Below are positions 1 to 9,492 of a DNA stretch of 64,000 bases, piece after piece. The notes under the pieces are model-generated. The model did not search any database. It was not told the DNA's origin and saw only the letters and a program-made list of their open reading frames with translations. Numbering within the stretch: position 1 is the first letter of the stretch; the number at the start of each line of letters is the position of its first letter. Source of the DNA: Gammaproteobacteria bacterium (GTDB lineage: Bacteria; Pseudomonadota; Gammaproteobacteria; Pseudomonadales; Cellvibrionaceae); NCBI GenBank assembly GCA_004172865.1, contig SEBV01000004.1, forward strand, positions 124,001 through 188,000, in the 5' to 3' direction. A program made the position numbers and the translations under genes.

Positions 1-1
1 G

Positions 2-145
2 TATTTGAGCTACGCCAATAAGTTAAACAGCATGAGCAGCGAGATTTACCGCTACTTGAACTTTAACGAAATTGAAAGCTACCAACACTCTGCCGATGAA
101 GGCAAACGTATTGCCGCTGTAGAAATTCAGACTGTTGCCATCTAA
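2..145 (+). CDS. C-terminal end of an unrecognised protein (partial)
   Basis: Only the last 47 codons are in the window. The frame starting at base 2 is open and ends with TAA at 143-145. The visible tail begins YLSYANKLNS and ends AVEIQTVAI. I do not recognise the family. The gene runs convergently toward fliD and shares with it the bidirectional terminator at 164-191. In many relatives fliS would follow fliD, and this tail does not look like FliS. A flagellin-modification gene is possible from position alone, but nothing in the sequence proves it. Confidence 0.55.
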   Translation, partial: YLSYANKLNSMSSEIYRYLNFNEIESYQHSADEGKRIAAVEIQTVAI

Positions 146-163
146 GTCGTTTTTACTGGCATA

Positions 164-191
164 AAAAAACCCGCAATTTGCGGGTTTTTTT
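164..191. terminator. Bidirectional rho-independent terminator
   Basis: A GC-rich stem (CCCGC/GCGGG, 170-174 with 180-184) is flanked by an A-run on the left and a T-run on the right, so it can end transcripts from both directions. It sits between the convergent partial gene and fliD. Confidence 0.85.
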
Positions 192-210
192 ATGGGCGAT
201 CTTATTGAAC

Positions 211-2268
211 TTAACTGTCGCTATCGCCTGATAATGCTTTGAACGCTCCGGTTAAAAAAGTGCCGGTAGATTTTAAGCTACGTACAATAGATTCCATCGC
301 ACTGAACTGCGCTTGTAAACGTGCTCTGTAAGCATCACTACGTTTATCCAACGCGGTTTGGTCAGCTTTAACCTTGTCGACTTGCTTGGAAATAACTGTT
401 TCGTGATCTTTGATCAAACCATTACTTTTTAAGAAATCATCAATCAAATTTGTAAAGGTACCGGCAAAGCCACGCGAAAAAGTAACGTTCGCGTTAGTCG
501 CTCCCGGAGTAATACGCATGCTCAAGCCTTCGGCTTTGCTTCCTATTGCAGGCAGAAGAACATCTCCATACCCGAATGCAGCCACGCCGCCCACCGTTCC
601 GGCAACATCGGTACCGGCAGTACCTACACCTACAGCAATACCTAAGTCAGCAATATCTGCACTTGCCGCTGTAAAGGAAACATTGCTGTTACTACCATAA
701 GTATTGGACTTAAATTCCAGCTGGTTAGTCGTAGTGTTAAATGACACTGAAACGCTGGCTTTTCCTGCAGTGATTTTTGGATCAAGATTAATACGAGTCT
801 GAACGTCTGCCGCATACTCAGCGCCAGATGCGTAGGTGGTAGCCGGTAAGGTAATAGAGTCAGAAGTCACGCCGTTAATGACAGCAGTGAAGCTTAATGT
901 CTTGCCAGTAGTATCCAATGGGAAGGTTGCAGCTATTGCGCCAGACGTTAGAGTCCCCTTGCTTGGCTGCTGGGTAATAACTACCGGATAAGTACCTGGC
1001 ACGCTGTTGGCGCCGCTTTTTGTTACTGCTATTTGCGCGTTGTCGGAGCCCATTTTAGGTACAAATAAATCACGCACCGCTTCGTAATTCTTATCAATGG
1101 CAGAACGAAAACTCGTTGCTGCAGTGGTGTCGTCAATGGACAAGGAGCCGTCCAGATTTGTTTTTATCCCGAGAGTAGATAAAGATGTGAAAGTACCGCT
1201 CAAACCTGAAACATTAGTACTCATCTGATTACGTACTTGTTGAACCAGATTTTTGGCAAGCGGGTCTTGGCGGAGACTGCCATATTCTTTCTTTTCAGTG
1301 TCATAACCGACCAGCTTTCCGCTATCAGTCAAAAAAGTATTATAAGCCGCCACAAAATCTCTAATAGCTTTCTCGGCAACGGTTTTATCGGCTGTTACAC
1401 CAATATTGACGCTCTCGGTGGTGGAGCTATTAGCAAGATCCAGCTCCAACCCCGGTATAACATCCGTCAAATGGTTGGAAGAGCGAGTCAATGACAAACC
1501 ATTTATACGAATTAAAGCGTCCTGCCCGCCTTGTTGCTGCGTTAATTTTTTTTCGGTTTGATTGAAATTAAAATTAGATAAGCCAGTCGAGCCAGAAGCT
1601 TCAGTTGCAGTTATTTCTATTTCACTTTTTTCACCAGATGGGCTGGTCACGAGCAATTTGTAACTGCCACCGTCATTCACAATACTGGCGCTTACACCAA
1701 GCTTTGCAGCATTGATGGCATCGCGAACACCTTCAAGCGAATTATTACTATCGTTAATCGTAATTGTGCCGCCAGTTTTGCTGGAGTCCACTGTGAAGGT
1801 GTCTACCGCTGGGTTCCAGCTGCCAAAACGAATCGCCAAAGTACCTTTACCGACAGGTGCACTCTGTGATGCATAGTTACCAGAACTGACAGATTGGGCT
1901 TTAGCAACTTGGTCAACATTAATTGTGTAATTGCCTGCCACTGCAGATGCATCCAGCTTTGAAATTGAAAGCAGGTTTGTAGTTGGAACAGAGACAGATT
2001 TGGCATTAAAGGTGTCGGCGTTAGCTAAACCAGAGGCCGCAGTTTCTAGCGCCGTGAATGAGTTACGAAGCAAACCGAAATCTGAAATTTGGGTTTCAAG
2101 TAAGGTTTGCTTGGTAGTAAGGCGTGTGGCATCGGCGTACTTGTTAACGTCTACAAGTTTGTTAACCAACGCTGCCGTATCAATACCTGAACCAGAACCC
2201 AGGGAACTGATGATTGATGAGCCAGTATTTGCGGTAGTAGGGGCAGTAGTTGTTGATGTAACCGCCAT
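211..2268 (-). CDS. fliD: Flagellar filament cap protein FliD (HAP2)
   Basis: FliD caps the growing filament and helps flagellin subunits fold at the tip outside the cell. The N-terminal part (about residues 18-115, with SGIDTAALVNKLV and ISDFGLLRNSF) is the FliD N domain. The C-terminal coiled part (about 600-675, with ETVISKQVDKVKADQTALD) is the FliD C domain. At 685 aa it is about 200 aa longer than usual. The extra sequence is mainly a Thr/Ser/Gly-rich insert around residues 415-570 that resembles flagellin-type surface modules. The ATG is preceded by GGAGGTATCC. A weak sigma54-like element and a conserved dyad lie upstream. It is separated from flaG and the flagellins by a lipid-modification block, unlike the usual flaG-fliD-fliS order. 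Confidence 0.95.
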   Translation of the reverse strand: MAVTSTTTAPTTANTGSSIISSLGSGSGIDTAALVNKLVDVNKYADATRLTTKQTLLETQISDFGLLRNSFTALETAASGLANADTFNAKSVSVPTTNLLSISKLDASAVAGNYTINVDQVAKAQSVSSGNYASQSAPVGKGTLAIRFGSWNPAVDTFTVDSSKTGGTITINDSNNSLEGVRDAINAAKLGVSASIVNDGGSYKLLVTSPSGEKSEIEITATEASGSTGLSNFNFNQTEKKLTQQQGGQDALIRINGLSLTRSSNHLTDVIPGLELDLANSSTTESVNIGVTADKTVAEKAIRDFVAAYNTFLTDSGKLVGYDTEKKEYGSLRQDPLAKNLVQQVRNQMSTNVSGLSGTFTSLSTLGIKTNLDGSLSIDDTTAATSFRSAIDKNYEAVRDLFVPKMGSDNAQIAVTKSGANSVPGTYPVVITQQPSKGTLTSGAIAATFPLDTTGKTLSFTAVINGVTSDSITLPATTYASGAEYAADVQTRINLDPKITAGKASVSVSFNTTTNQLEFKSNTYGSNSNVSFTAASADIADLGIAVGVGTAGTDVAGTVGGVAAFGYGDVLLPAIGSKAEGLSMRITPGATNANVTFSRGFAGTFTNLIDDFLKSNGLIKDHETVISKQVDKVKADQTALDKRSDAYRARLQAQFSAMESIVRSLKSTGTFLTGAFKALSGDSDS

Positions 2269-2325
2269 AGGATACCTCCAAAAAAAATTCTCTATCTAGT
2301 TAGCGGCAAGATTTGAATAAACTTT

Positions 2326-2341
2326 AGCCTAAATCTCGCCA
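2326..2341 (-). promoter_or_regulatory. Possible sigma54 promoter of fliD (weak match)
   Basis: On the minus strand TGGCGA-N5-AGGCT has GG and GC at the exact -24/-12 spacing but departs from the TTGC consensus. The predicted start would lie about 45 nt before the fliD ATG. It is supported by the dyad at 2409-2428 that is also found at flgB and flgF. Confidence 0.4.
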
Positions 2342-2408
2342 AAAGGTGAAAATTTTAAAATGTATTTAAACATGCCCGAACGCTAATTTTTGCCGGACGT
2401 TTTTGCAA

Positions 2409-2428
2409 AGCGGTAAAGATCTGCCGCT
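2409..2428. promoter_or_regulatory. 20-bp dyad, candidate flagellar activator site upstream of fliD
   Basis: The dyad has AGCGG and CCGCT arms separated by 10 bp (AGCGGTAAAG then ATCTGCCGCT). Sites of the same form lie upstream of the sigma54 promoters of flgF and flgB. It is centred about 78 bp upstream of the proposed -24 element. The 371-bp gap 2269-2639 otherwise holds only the weak promoter and the unmapped start region of mprF. Confidence 0.5.
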
Positions 2429-2639
2429 ATAAATGCTTTTTTAATCAATTAAGTTCATTTAAGTGCGTTAATCACGTTTTCACACTAGTCAATGCATAGA
2501 CCGCACCAATCGGCAATGTCATCCACTAACATTTAAAAATTAATGCTCTCTTCCAGATAAGAGGAGGATTACTGCTAACCTCAAAGTGGTATTATTCACC
2601 CGCTCAAATCCCGCCTCCGGTGCCATGTAAAGATCAATC

Positions 2640-5207
2640 ATGCAGCTAAACACTGAATCTTTAAAAAAACTAACTCCTTTTATTAGTCTGATTTTATTTT
2701 GTGCTGCGGCTTACGCGGTTCATCACCAAATTGCGAATTATGGTTGGAGTAACCTCTGGGTTGATCTTTTAGCAACACCTGCAGAAACATTGGAAAGTAT
2801 GTTTTTCATGAGTGTGTTCGGCTACATAACCTTGAGCTTATGTGAATGGATCGCGATTCGTTACACCCAGGAAAAACTTCCCTACCGATTAATTTTATTA
2901 GGCTCATTCTTGAGTAATGCGATTAGCCATAACGTGGGCGCATCGCCCATTACTGGCGGTGCAATTCGTTATCGTTTTTACAGTGAATGGGGTTTAACAA
3001 ATAGTGCTATCGCTAAAATTACTGTTTTCGGAACGCTCAGTTATTTTTTAAGCGCTTTTACGCTGCTGATTATTTCATCCATTATTGAATACGATGCAAT
3101 TCCTATTGAATCTGACTTGGCTAAAAATACGTTCAGGTTATTGTTAGTTATAGGAAGTCTCTGCGTTGCCGGTTGGATAACACTTTCCTTTTTTAGTAAA
3201 AGCCAATTCAGTGTGGGAAAATTTACAATTTCGCCACCACCACCATCACTTGCTTTACAACAAATTGGTGTAGGTGCGATTGACTTAACTATTGCTGCAA
3301 TCGTGCTCTACATTCCTTTATTGAATTTTACCAATATCGGTTTCAGTGAATTTTTAATTTATTACGTGGTTGCTCAATTATTTGGATTGATTAGCCAGGT
3401 GCCCGGTGGCATAGGCGTATTTGAAAGTAGCTTTATGTATTTGGCAGGCGGTCGTTTTCCGCCAGAACAATTATTATCCGCGCTAATTATTTATCGAATT
3501 ATTTATTACATTATTCCGCTAATGCTGGCGGGAGTTTTGGTTACGGGTTACGAAACCAAAAGCCATCGCTTTGTTTACACCTTAAAACTTCACTACCTAT
3601 TCAAGCTGATCCATCTAGCGACGCCGAAAATATTTTCGGTTCTCTTGCTTATTGGTGGATGCGTTTTGCTGGTTTCCGGCGCGACGCCCGGCATTCAGGA
3701 ACGTTTGGATTGGCTACAATATTTTCTGCCACTACCACTAATAGAATTTTCGCATTTGGTAAACAGCCTGGTTGGATTAGGAATGATTTTCCTATCGCGC
3801 GCAGTTAGCGTAAAACTCGACTCCGCCTATTACGCCACAATTATTTTGTTATCAGTTGGTATTGTTGTATCCCTCGCCAAAGGTTGGGATTTCGAAGAGG
3901 CTTCTGTGCTAGGGATTATGCTGATTGCGTTTATTCCCACGCGAAAACATTTTTACCGAAAATCCGCATTGATAAAATTGGAAATCCCTGTCACTCAACT
4001 TCTAATTGGCGTTGCAATTCTAGGGCTATCCACCTGGCTTGGCTTTTTCTCCTACAAAGACGTCGCTTACTCAAATGACTTATGGTGGCAATTTTCATTA
4101 GATAGAAGCGGTGATGCATCACGTTTTTTACGTTCACTATTTGTAATATCTGTTGTCTGTGGTGGCTTGTTGGTTTATCGATTGATGAGCAAAACCGTCA
4201 CCAATTTGGTACTGCCAACGAAAGAAGAATTAGACATAGCCACAAGGATTGTTCACGACTCAAGCACTACTGATCACCACCTCGTATTAACCGGTGATAA
4301 ATATATTATGTGGAGCGAGACCAAGAAAAGTTTCCTCATGTTTGGCGTGACAAATAAATTCTGGATTGCCATGGGCGACCCTGTTGGCGACCCGAGCGAA
4401 TTTGAAGAAATAGTGTGGCGCTTCCGCGAGTCCGCTGATCAAGTTGCTGCGCAAATTGCTTTTTATGAAATAGGCATCAAAAGCATTCCACTCTATCTGG
4501 ATCTTGGTTTAAGCCTTATTAAGCTTGGTCAACAAGCGTTAATTCCGCTCAATGATTTTGGTCTTGAAGGTAAAAAGCGTCAAAATTTTCGTAGTGCCAT
4601 TAATAAATACCAGCGCGAAGGTTTTACCTTTGAGATTGTATATTCACATCAAGTTGAGGCTATTTTGCCAAACTTACGGCGAATTTCTGATGCTTGGTTA
4701 AAAGAAAAAAATGCTAAAGAAAAACGTTTTTCTTTGGGTTTTTTCAACGAAGAATATCTACGCCATTGTGAGTTAGCCGTAGTTAAAAAAGATGGCGAAA
4801 TTTATGCGTTTTGCAACCTCTGGGCCATTAACAACCGTCACCAAATTTCTATTGATTTAATGCGTTATCTTCCGGGCACTCCCAACGGAATTATGGAATA
4901 TTTAAATATCAGCCTTGCGATGTGGGCGAAGGAACAAGGCTTTACTTATTTTTGTTTGGGCATGGCTCCTTTATCTGGTTTGGAAAATCACGCGCTGGCA
5001 CCTTTGTGGCACAAAATTGGGAATACCATTTTCCGTATAGGCGGTGACTTTTATAATTTTGAAGGCGTATATTTTTACAAAGATAAATTTAACCCAAAAT
5101 GGGAACCTGTTTATTTGGCTGCGCCTCCAGGCTTGCAAACTGCATCTGCCCTACTCGCTGCGACCACGCTTATTTCTGGTGGTGTAAAAGGTATTTTCTC
5201 TAAATAG
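2640..5207 (+). CDS. mprF: Bifunctional phosphatidylglycerol lysyltransferase/flippase MprF
   Basis: MprF transfers lysine (or another amino acid) from charged tRNA to phosphatidylglycerol and flips the product across the inner membrane, lowering negative surface charge and giving resistance to cationic peptides and acid. The 855 aa match the family length. About residues 1-515 are hydrophobic and carry many membrane segments (flippase part). About 535-845 are the soluble DUF2156 (GNAT-like) transferase domain, with LTGDKYIMWSE, FGVTNKFWIAMGDPVG and FCLGMAPLSGL. The start ATG has a weak ribosome site. acvB follows 37 bp downstream on the same strand, as in the lpiA-acvB operons of rhizobia. 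The exact amino acid transferred cannot be read from the sequence. Confidence 0.92.
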   Translation: MQLNTESLKKLTPFISLILFCAAAYAVHHQIANYGWSNLWVDLLATPAETLESMFFMSVFGYITLSLCEWIAIRYTQEKLPYRLILLGSFLSNAISHNVGASPITGGAIRYRFYSEWGLTNSAIAKITVFGTLSYFLSAFTLLIISSIIEYDAIPIESDLAKNTFRLLLVIGSLCVAGWITLSFFSKSQFSVGKFTISPPPPSLALQQIGVGAIDLTIAAIVLYIPLLNFTNIGFSEFLIYYVVAQLFGLISQVPGGIGVFESSFMYLAGGRFPPEQLLSALIIYRIIYYIIPLMLAGVLVTGYETKSHRFVYTLKLHYLFKLIHLATPKIFSVLLLIGGCVLLVSGATPGIQERLDWLQYFLPLPLIEFSHLVNSLVGLGMIFLSRAVSVKLDSAYYATIILLSVGIVVSLAKGWDFEEASVLGIMLIAFIPTRKHFYRKSALIKLEIPVTQLLIGVAILGLSTWLGFFSYKDVAYSNDLWWQFSLDRSGDASRFLRSLFVISVVCGGLLVYRLMSKTVTNLVLPTKEELDIATRIVHDSSTTDHHLVLTGDKYIMWSETKKSFLMFGVTNKFWIAMGDPVGDPSEFEEIVWRFRESADQVAAQIAFYEIGIKSIPLYLDLGLSLIKLGQQALIPLNDFGLEGKKRQNFRSAINKYQREGFTFEIVYSHQVEAILPNLRRISDAWLKEKNAKEKRFSLGFFNEEYLRHCELAVVKKDGEIYAFCNLWAINNRHQISIDLMRYLPGTPNGIMEYLNISLAMWAKEQGFTYFCLGMAPLSGLENHALAPLWHKIGNTIFRIGGDFYNFEGVYFYKDKFNPKWEPVYLAAPPGLQTASALLAATTLISGGVKGIFSK

Positions 5208-5244
5208 TATTTGTGTTAATTCAATTATTGAGAGTTGTTAGTTC

Positions 5245-6678
5245 ATGTTTTCATTTTTTAAAAATAAATTTGTAGTTGCTATTCTGGTTTTATTGTTGGT
5301 GGCTGCAGGCTTGGCGGTTTTTATTTTTACTAAAAATCGTAACCTTAATCCTGATCATATAGTAGTGGACAGCATTGCGTTGAATGATAAAACTCATCTT
5401 CGCGTGGCCCACGCTCCCGCACCGGAAAAAGGTTTAGTCTTGTTTATTACCAATAAAGAAGACTCCAAAGCCAATGAAGACTATGCGAAACAATTTGCGG
5501 CTTTAAGTTATTACGTTGCCATTATCGATCACGAAGCATTGCTCAACGGTTCAGCAAATGAAACTACACACTGCGTCGATATAGCTAATCAACTAACCGC
5601 AATAAATACAACGCTACAAACACGCTTTCAAATTGGTGCAGATCAATTGCCGATTCTGATTGGCATGGAAGATGCCTCAGCAACTCTCTATGCGGCTCTC
5701 GCACAAGCCGATAAAAAGAATTTTCACGCAGCTGTTGGCATTAACTTTTCGCCAGAGTTAAAGCCTCATGGCGCATTATGCGACCAAAAAGAATTTGCAT
5801 CTGACAACTCCCCAATGTTAATTCCAGTAAAACGTTTGCCTAACAGTTTTTATATTTTTCAGGATAGAAATAAGAACAATGTCGTGGACGCGGCGTTTAC
5901 TGACAAAATCGCTAATGTAAAATTAACAATGGAAGACAGCAAAGAACAAGCACTTGCTGAAGCGATACAAATTCTACAATGGTTAGACCCGCGCCTCGCT
6001 GATCAAATTTCTTCAGACGCTAGCGATAACGATTTGCCAGTAATTGAAGTTCCCGTTGAAAATGCAACCACAACCAGTGAAGCAAATGACACTATGGCGG
6101 TAATTATTACTGGCGATGGTGGCTGGGCGGAAATCGACAAAAATATTGCGAAAATCCTGGCTGAAAAAGGTATTCCTACAGTCGCGCTGGATTCACTAAG
6201 TTATTTTTGGAAGGCAAGAACAGCTGAAGAAACCACTCAAGATGTAGAAACCATAATTTCGCAATATCTTGAAAAGTGGAACAAGAAAAAAGTTATTTTG
6301 GTGGGTTATTCATTTGGTGCCGATGTTCTGCCATTTATCACCAACAAGCTTGGAGAAGAAACCAAAAAGCAGCTAGCTCTGGTGGCGCTGTTAGGGATGG
6401 GGAAAACTGCAGCCTTTGAATTTAGATTGTCCAGTTGGATGAATGCCGACACCGATTCAAGTCGTTTACTTATATTACCCGAAATTGAAAAAATGAAATG
6501 GGCCAATAGCATTTGTATTTATGGGCTGGATGATGAAGCTGCCAACTGCCTGCCTACCGCAGATTTGGGTGTTAAGGTTATTAGCATGACGGGCGATCAT
6601 CACTTTGATGAAAAATATGATGAGTTAGTCAACCACATTATTGAAAATTCAAAAACACCTAATCAAGCTCCTCAATAG
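5245..6678 (+). CDS. acvB: AcvB/VirJ family periplasmic lipase-like protein, likely aminoacyl-PG hydrolase
   Basis: In alphaproteobacteria AcvB-type proteins hydrolyse lysyl-phosphatidylglycerol made by the neighbouring MprF homologue. This 477-aa protein starts with a membrane anchor or signal segment (about residues 8-29, VVAILVLLLVAAGLAVFIF) and has two alpha/beta-hydrolase-like halves. The C-terminal half carries IITGDGGWAEID (about 288) and the nucleophile elbow GYSFGAD with Ser at about 356. A likely catalytic His lies in GDHHFDEKYDE near the end. It forms an apparent operon with mprF. Its last 20 bp overlap the 3' end of the convergent sensor-kinase gene. Substrate assignment is inferred from family and operon. 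Confidence 0.85.
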   Translation: MFSFFKNKFVVAILVLLLVAAGLAVFIFTKNRNLNPDHIVVDSIALNDKTHLRVAHAPAPEKGLVLFITNKEDSKANEDYAKQFAALSYYVAIIDHEALLNGSANETTHCVDIANQLTAINTTLQTRFQIGADQLPILIGMEDASATLYAALAQADKKNFHAAVGINFSPELKPHGALCDQKEFASDNSPMLIPVKRLPNSFYIFQDRNKNNVVDAAFTDKIANVKLTMEDSKEQALAEAIQILQWLDPRLADQISSDASDNDLPVIEVPVENATTTSEANDTMAVIITGDGGWAEIDKNIAKILAEKGIPTVALDSLSYFWKARTAEETTQDVETIISQYLEKWNKKKVILVGYSFGADVLPFITNKLGEETKKQLALVALLGMGKTAAFEFRLSSWMNADTDSSRLLILPEIEKMKWANSICIYGLDDEAANCLPTADLGVKVISMTGDHHFDEKYDELVNHIIENSKTPNQAPQ

Positions 6679-9328
6679 GTAGCGAGAAGAAAAAGACGGT
6701 GCCTTTGTTGATTTCAGTTGTGTAATCAATCGACCCACCCATACGTTCTACAATTACGCGAGAAATACTGAGCCCCAAGCCAGTACCATCGCGTTTGCGT
6801 GTATCTGAGCTATCCGCTTGCGCAAATTTTTGAAATATTTTTCCGCGAAACTCTTCAGGAATTCCCGAGCCATTATCTTCAACATAAAACGTAATAAATT
6901 TATCCGTGATGGTGGCGTAAATACTAACCGTGCCGCTCATTTGCGAAAACTTTACGGCATTTGAAATTAAGTTAGACATAACCTGCAAAAATCTATCGGC
7001 ATCTACCAAAATAATAATTTTTTTATTGGCGATATTGTCATTTTGCAATGCGAGATGAACGCCGTATTTAATAGCGTAGCCAGCATTTTGCTCTATCGCC
7101 TGACGCATTAAATCATTGGCTTCGCAATCGCTGATGTATAGCTGCAATTTTCCAAATTCGAGTTTTTCGATATCAAGAATATCATTTACCAACCGCCCCA
7201 ACCGCTCGGCATTATGTTTAGCGATAATCAGTAAATCCATCGCTTTCGGTGGAAGCTGAGGAACCGCGCCGCCAACCAATAAACCCAAAGCACCGGAAAT
7301 AGACGTCAAAGGCGTGCGCAATTCGTGACTTACGGTAGACACAAATTCGTCTTTTAATTTGTCGACTTTTTTGCGTGCGGTTATGTCATGAATTAAACAG
7401 GTATAGATTCTGCGATCAGGCAAATCAACTCTGCTCACGCCAATTTCTATCGGCATTTTGCTAGAGTCACCGCAAATCCCAATAGTCTCACGAGCTTTCC
7501 AAATGGAACGATTGCTCACGTGAATATAGTCTTCTGCGGTTGCCGTTAATAAATCTCGCAAGAGTGGAATTATGCTCGATGAATTCAAGCCAATTAATTC
7601 TTGTTCGTGCATTTTAAACAAGCGAAAAGCCGCAGGATTCGCGCGCTCAATATCACCATTCTGATTAATGATAATGATAGCTTCAACCGTGCCGTCTAAA
7701 ATCGATTCAAGTTCGAGAGTACGCTGTTCAACTAAGGCTGCAATATATTGTGTGCGCCCAGAAATGAGCAATAAAAATCCGCCCAGAAAACTGCAAAACA
7801 ATAAGCCACCCACTAATACATACCACGAGGTCGCGCTTACTTGCTTATCAATATAGGTCTCCGTTGGAGTTACATTAAGCAACAAATCGCGACCAGCAAT
7901 CTTTTGTTTAAATTGTAAATTATGCATTTTGGATAAGTTTACATTTGCCGGTTCGTTATCACCGAAGACATTAACAATATTTTCTTCATCGGTAATATCA
8001 TCGAGTCGAATCGAAAAGTTTTCTTTAGGAAATTTATTGTGTATAGATTCAAGTTGCGCATTTATTCTTACTACGACTGAAACGTAGCCGCGCAAGAGTT
8101 GTTCACGCATGGCGGATGTTTTGGGCGCATCCAGAGTTTTGTAAACAGGCATAAAAATAACGTAAATTGTTTGATCTTCTTTCATCTGCATTGAGCGCAA
8201 AGGCGCAGTCATTGCAGGCTGGCCCGTGTCATTCGCAAACATTAACGCGCGATTACGAGTGTTTTCCGAACTCAGGTCAAATCCTTGCACGCCACCATTT
8301 TTTGAATAAGGTTCAACGTAGGTGACTACGACGTAACGATCACGTTCTTTAGTTGGCACCAAGTGGTTATTTGCGTCGCGCTCAGCCACAAAAAAACTCT
8401 GGTAACCTTCTGCAATCATTGATTTTTGGAATTTCTCTTTATCTACATTTAATACATTTTGATTCCAACACAAAGCATTGATTCCACTTGAATCCGTCAA
8501 CAGCTCACTCGTAAATCGCCGAAAATCTTCTGCAGTTACACTATCTGAAGACAGATACAACCCTTTAAGTGGAACTAATGCATTTATGTGCTTTTCAAAA
8601 CCTGCAAATAAATTATCCGAAATTTCTTTTGCATTCGCGTGCACGTTGCGTTGTACTTTTTGTTCTTCGTTTTCGCTCGCATTAATAAAAATGATGACTA
8701 TCAATGCGCAACTTATCAATAAAGGTAAGCCTACGGTTTTGAATCTGCCGCCCCACAATTGGCGCGGTTGCGCAAAAATAATAAACATAAAGGGCGCTGC
8801 GATAAGCACGCCTATAGTGTCGCCCGTCCACCAGGTTGCCCAACTATAAATAACATGGGAAACAGGAATTACTCCGTTAAGACAAAGTGCAGTCACGCCT
8901 ACAGTTGCGCTAACACAACTCGCGGTTGGGCCGCCAAGTACAAAAAATAAAAATATGCTCCATTCGTCCATTAACTGATTAGGAAAACCAATATATTTTC
9001 TAATCAGTTTTGCGCCAATCCATGCGGCTAGCGAGCTGCCTAAAGCAATTTCAGCAGCGACCAGTACGGTCGCCGGATTTAAACCAGCACCATTTCCCAC
9101 AGCAATACTGGTATTGAGAACAGTTGAGCCGATAAAAACACCAAGCAGCAAAGGATTCCCCCACAGCAATACCGCGGCGAGAGATATTCCCAAAGGTGGA
9201 AATATTGCCGTGGCGAATCCGGGCGGAATTGCCAGCAATAAGGCTAGGCGTCCCGCCAAAAAATAAGCGCATGCCAAAAGTAAGATCCGGCTTAATTGCA
9301 GGAAAATGGAGGGTAACGCTGGGGGCAT
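6659..9328 (-). CDS. Membrane sensor histidine kinase (MASE1-CHASE-PAS-HisKA-HATPase)
   Basis: This 889-aa kinase senses an unknown periplasmic signal. About residues 10-205 form a MASE1-type bundle of membrane helices. About 230-470 form a periplasmic CHASE-like domain containing RDRYVVVTYVEPYSKN. A further helix lies at about 515-540. A PAS domain (LESILDGTVEAIIIINQNG) follows at about 550-660. The HisKA motif FVSTVSHELRTPLTS carries the phosphorylated His. The ATPase domain has NLISNAVKFS, VEDNGSGIP and GTGLGLSISR. It has no receiver domain and no adjacent response regulator, so the partner is unknown. It lies between mprF-acvB and the flagellins, overlapping acvB tail to tail. Confidence 0.9.
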   Translation of the reverse strand: MPPALPSIFLQLSRILLLACAYFLAGRLALLLAIPPGFATAIFPPLGISLAAVLLWGNPLLLGVFIGSTVLNTSIAVGNGAGLNPATVLVAAEIALGSSLAAWIGAKLIRKYIGFPNQLMDEWSIFLFFVLGGPTASCVSATVGVTALCLNGVIPVSHVIYSWATWWTGDTIGVLIAAPFMFIIFAQPRQLWGGRFKTVGLPLLISCALIVIIFINASENEEQKVQRNVHANAKEISDNLFAGFEKHINALVPLKGLYLSSDSVTAEDFRRFTSELLTDSSGINALCWNQNVLNVDKEKFQKSMIAEGYQSFFVAERDANNHLVPTKERDRYVVVTYVEPYSKNGGVQGFDLSSENTRNRALMFANDTGQPAMTAPLRSMQMKEDQTIYVIFMPVYKTLDAPKTSAMREQLLRGYVSVVVRINAQLESIHNKFPKENFSIRLDDITDEENIVNVFGDNEPANVNLSKMHNLQFKQKIAGRDLLLNVTPTETYIDKQVSATSWYVLVGGLLFCSFLGGFLLLISGRTQYIAALVEQRTLELESILDGTVEAIIIINQNGDIERANPAAFRLFKMHEQELIGLNSSSIIPLLRDLLTATAEDYIHVSNRSIWKARETIGICGDSSKMPIEIGVSRVDLPDRRIYTCLIHDITARKKVDKLKDEFVSTVSHELRTPLTSISGALGLLVGGAVPQLPPKAMDLLIIAKHNAERLGRLVNDILDIEKLEFGKLQLYISDCEANDLMRQAIEQNAGYAIKYGVHLALQNDNIANKKIIILVDADRFLQVMSNLISNAVKFSQMSGTVSIYATITDKFITFYVEDNGSGIPEEFRGKIFQKFAQADSSDTRKRDGTGLGLSISRVIVERMGGSIDYTTEINKGTVFFFSLPIEELD

Positions 9329-9430
9329 ACATCTTTCTCGAAGGCGCTCTTATGTTTTAAGACTAGCTGAAAACTAGTAAGTCGCGAATAAGGTTTAGAA
9401 ATTGATGTTTTCTAAATAATTCGTTAATCC

Positions 9431-9466
9431 AAAAAAAAACCGCTGAAAATTTCAGCGGTTTTTTTA
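9431..9466. terminator. Rho-independent terminator of flagellin 1
   Basis: Perfect stem AACCGCTGAAA/TTTCAGCGGTT with A-run on the left and T-run on the right. It lies 27 bp past the flagellin 1 stop and can act in both directions. Confidence 0.9.
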
Positions 9467-9492
9467 CATCACCTATTTTGCGCTACTGACCA

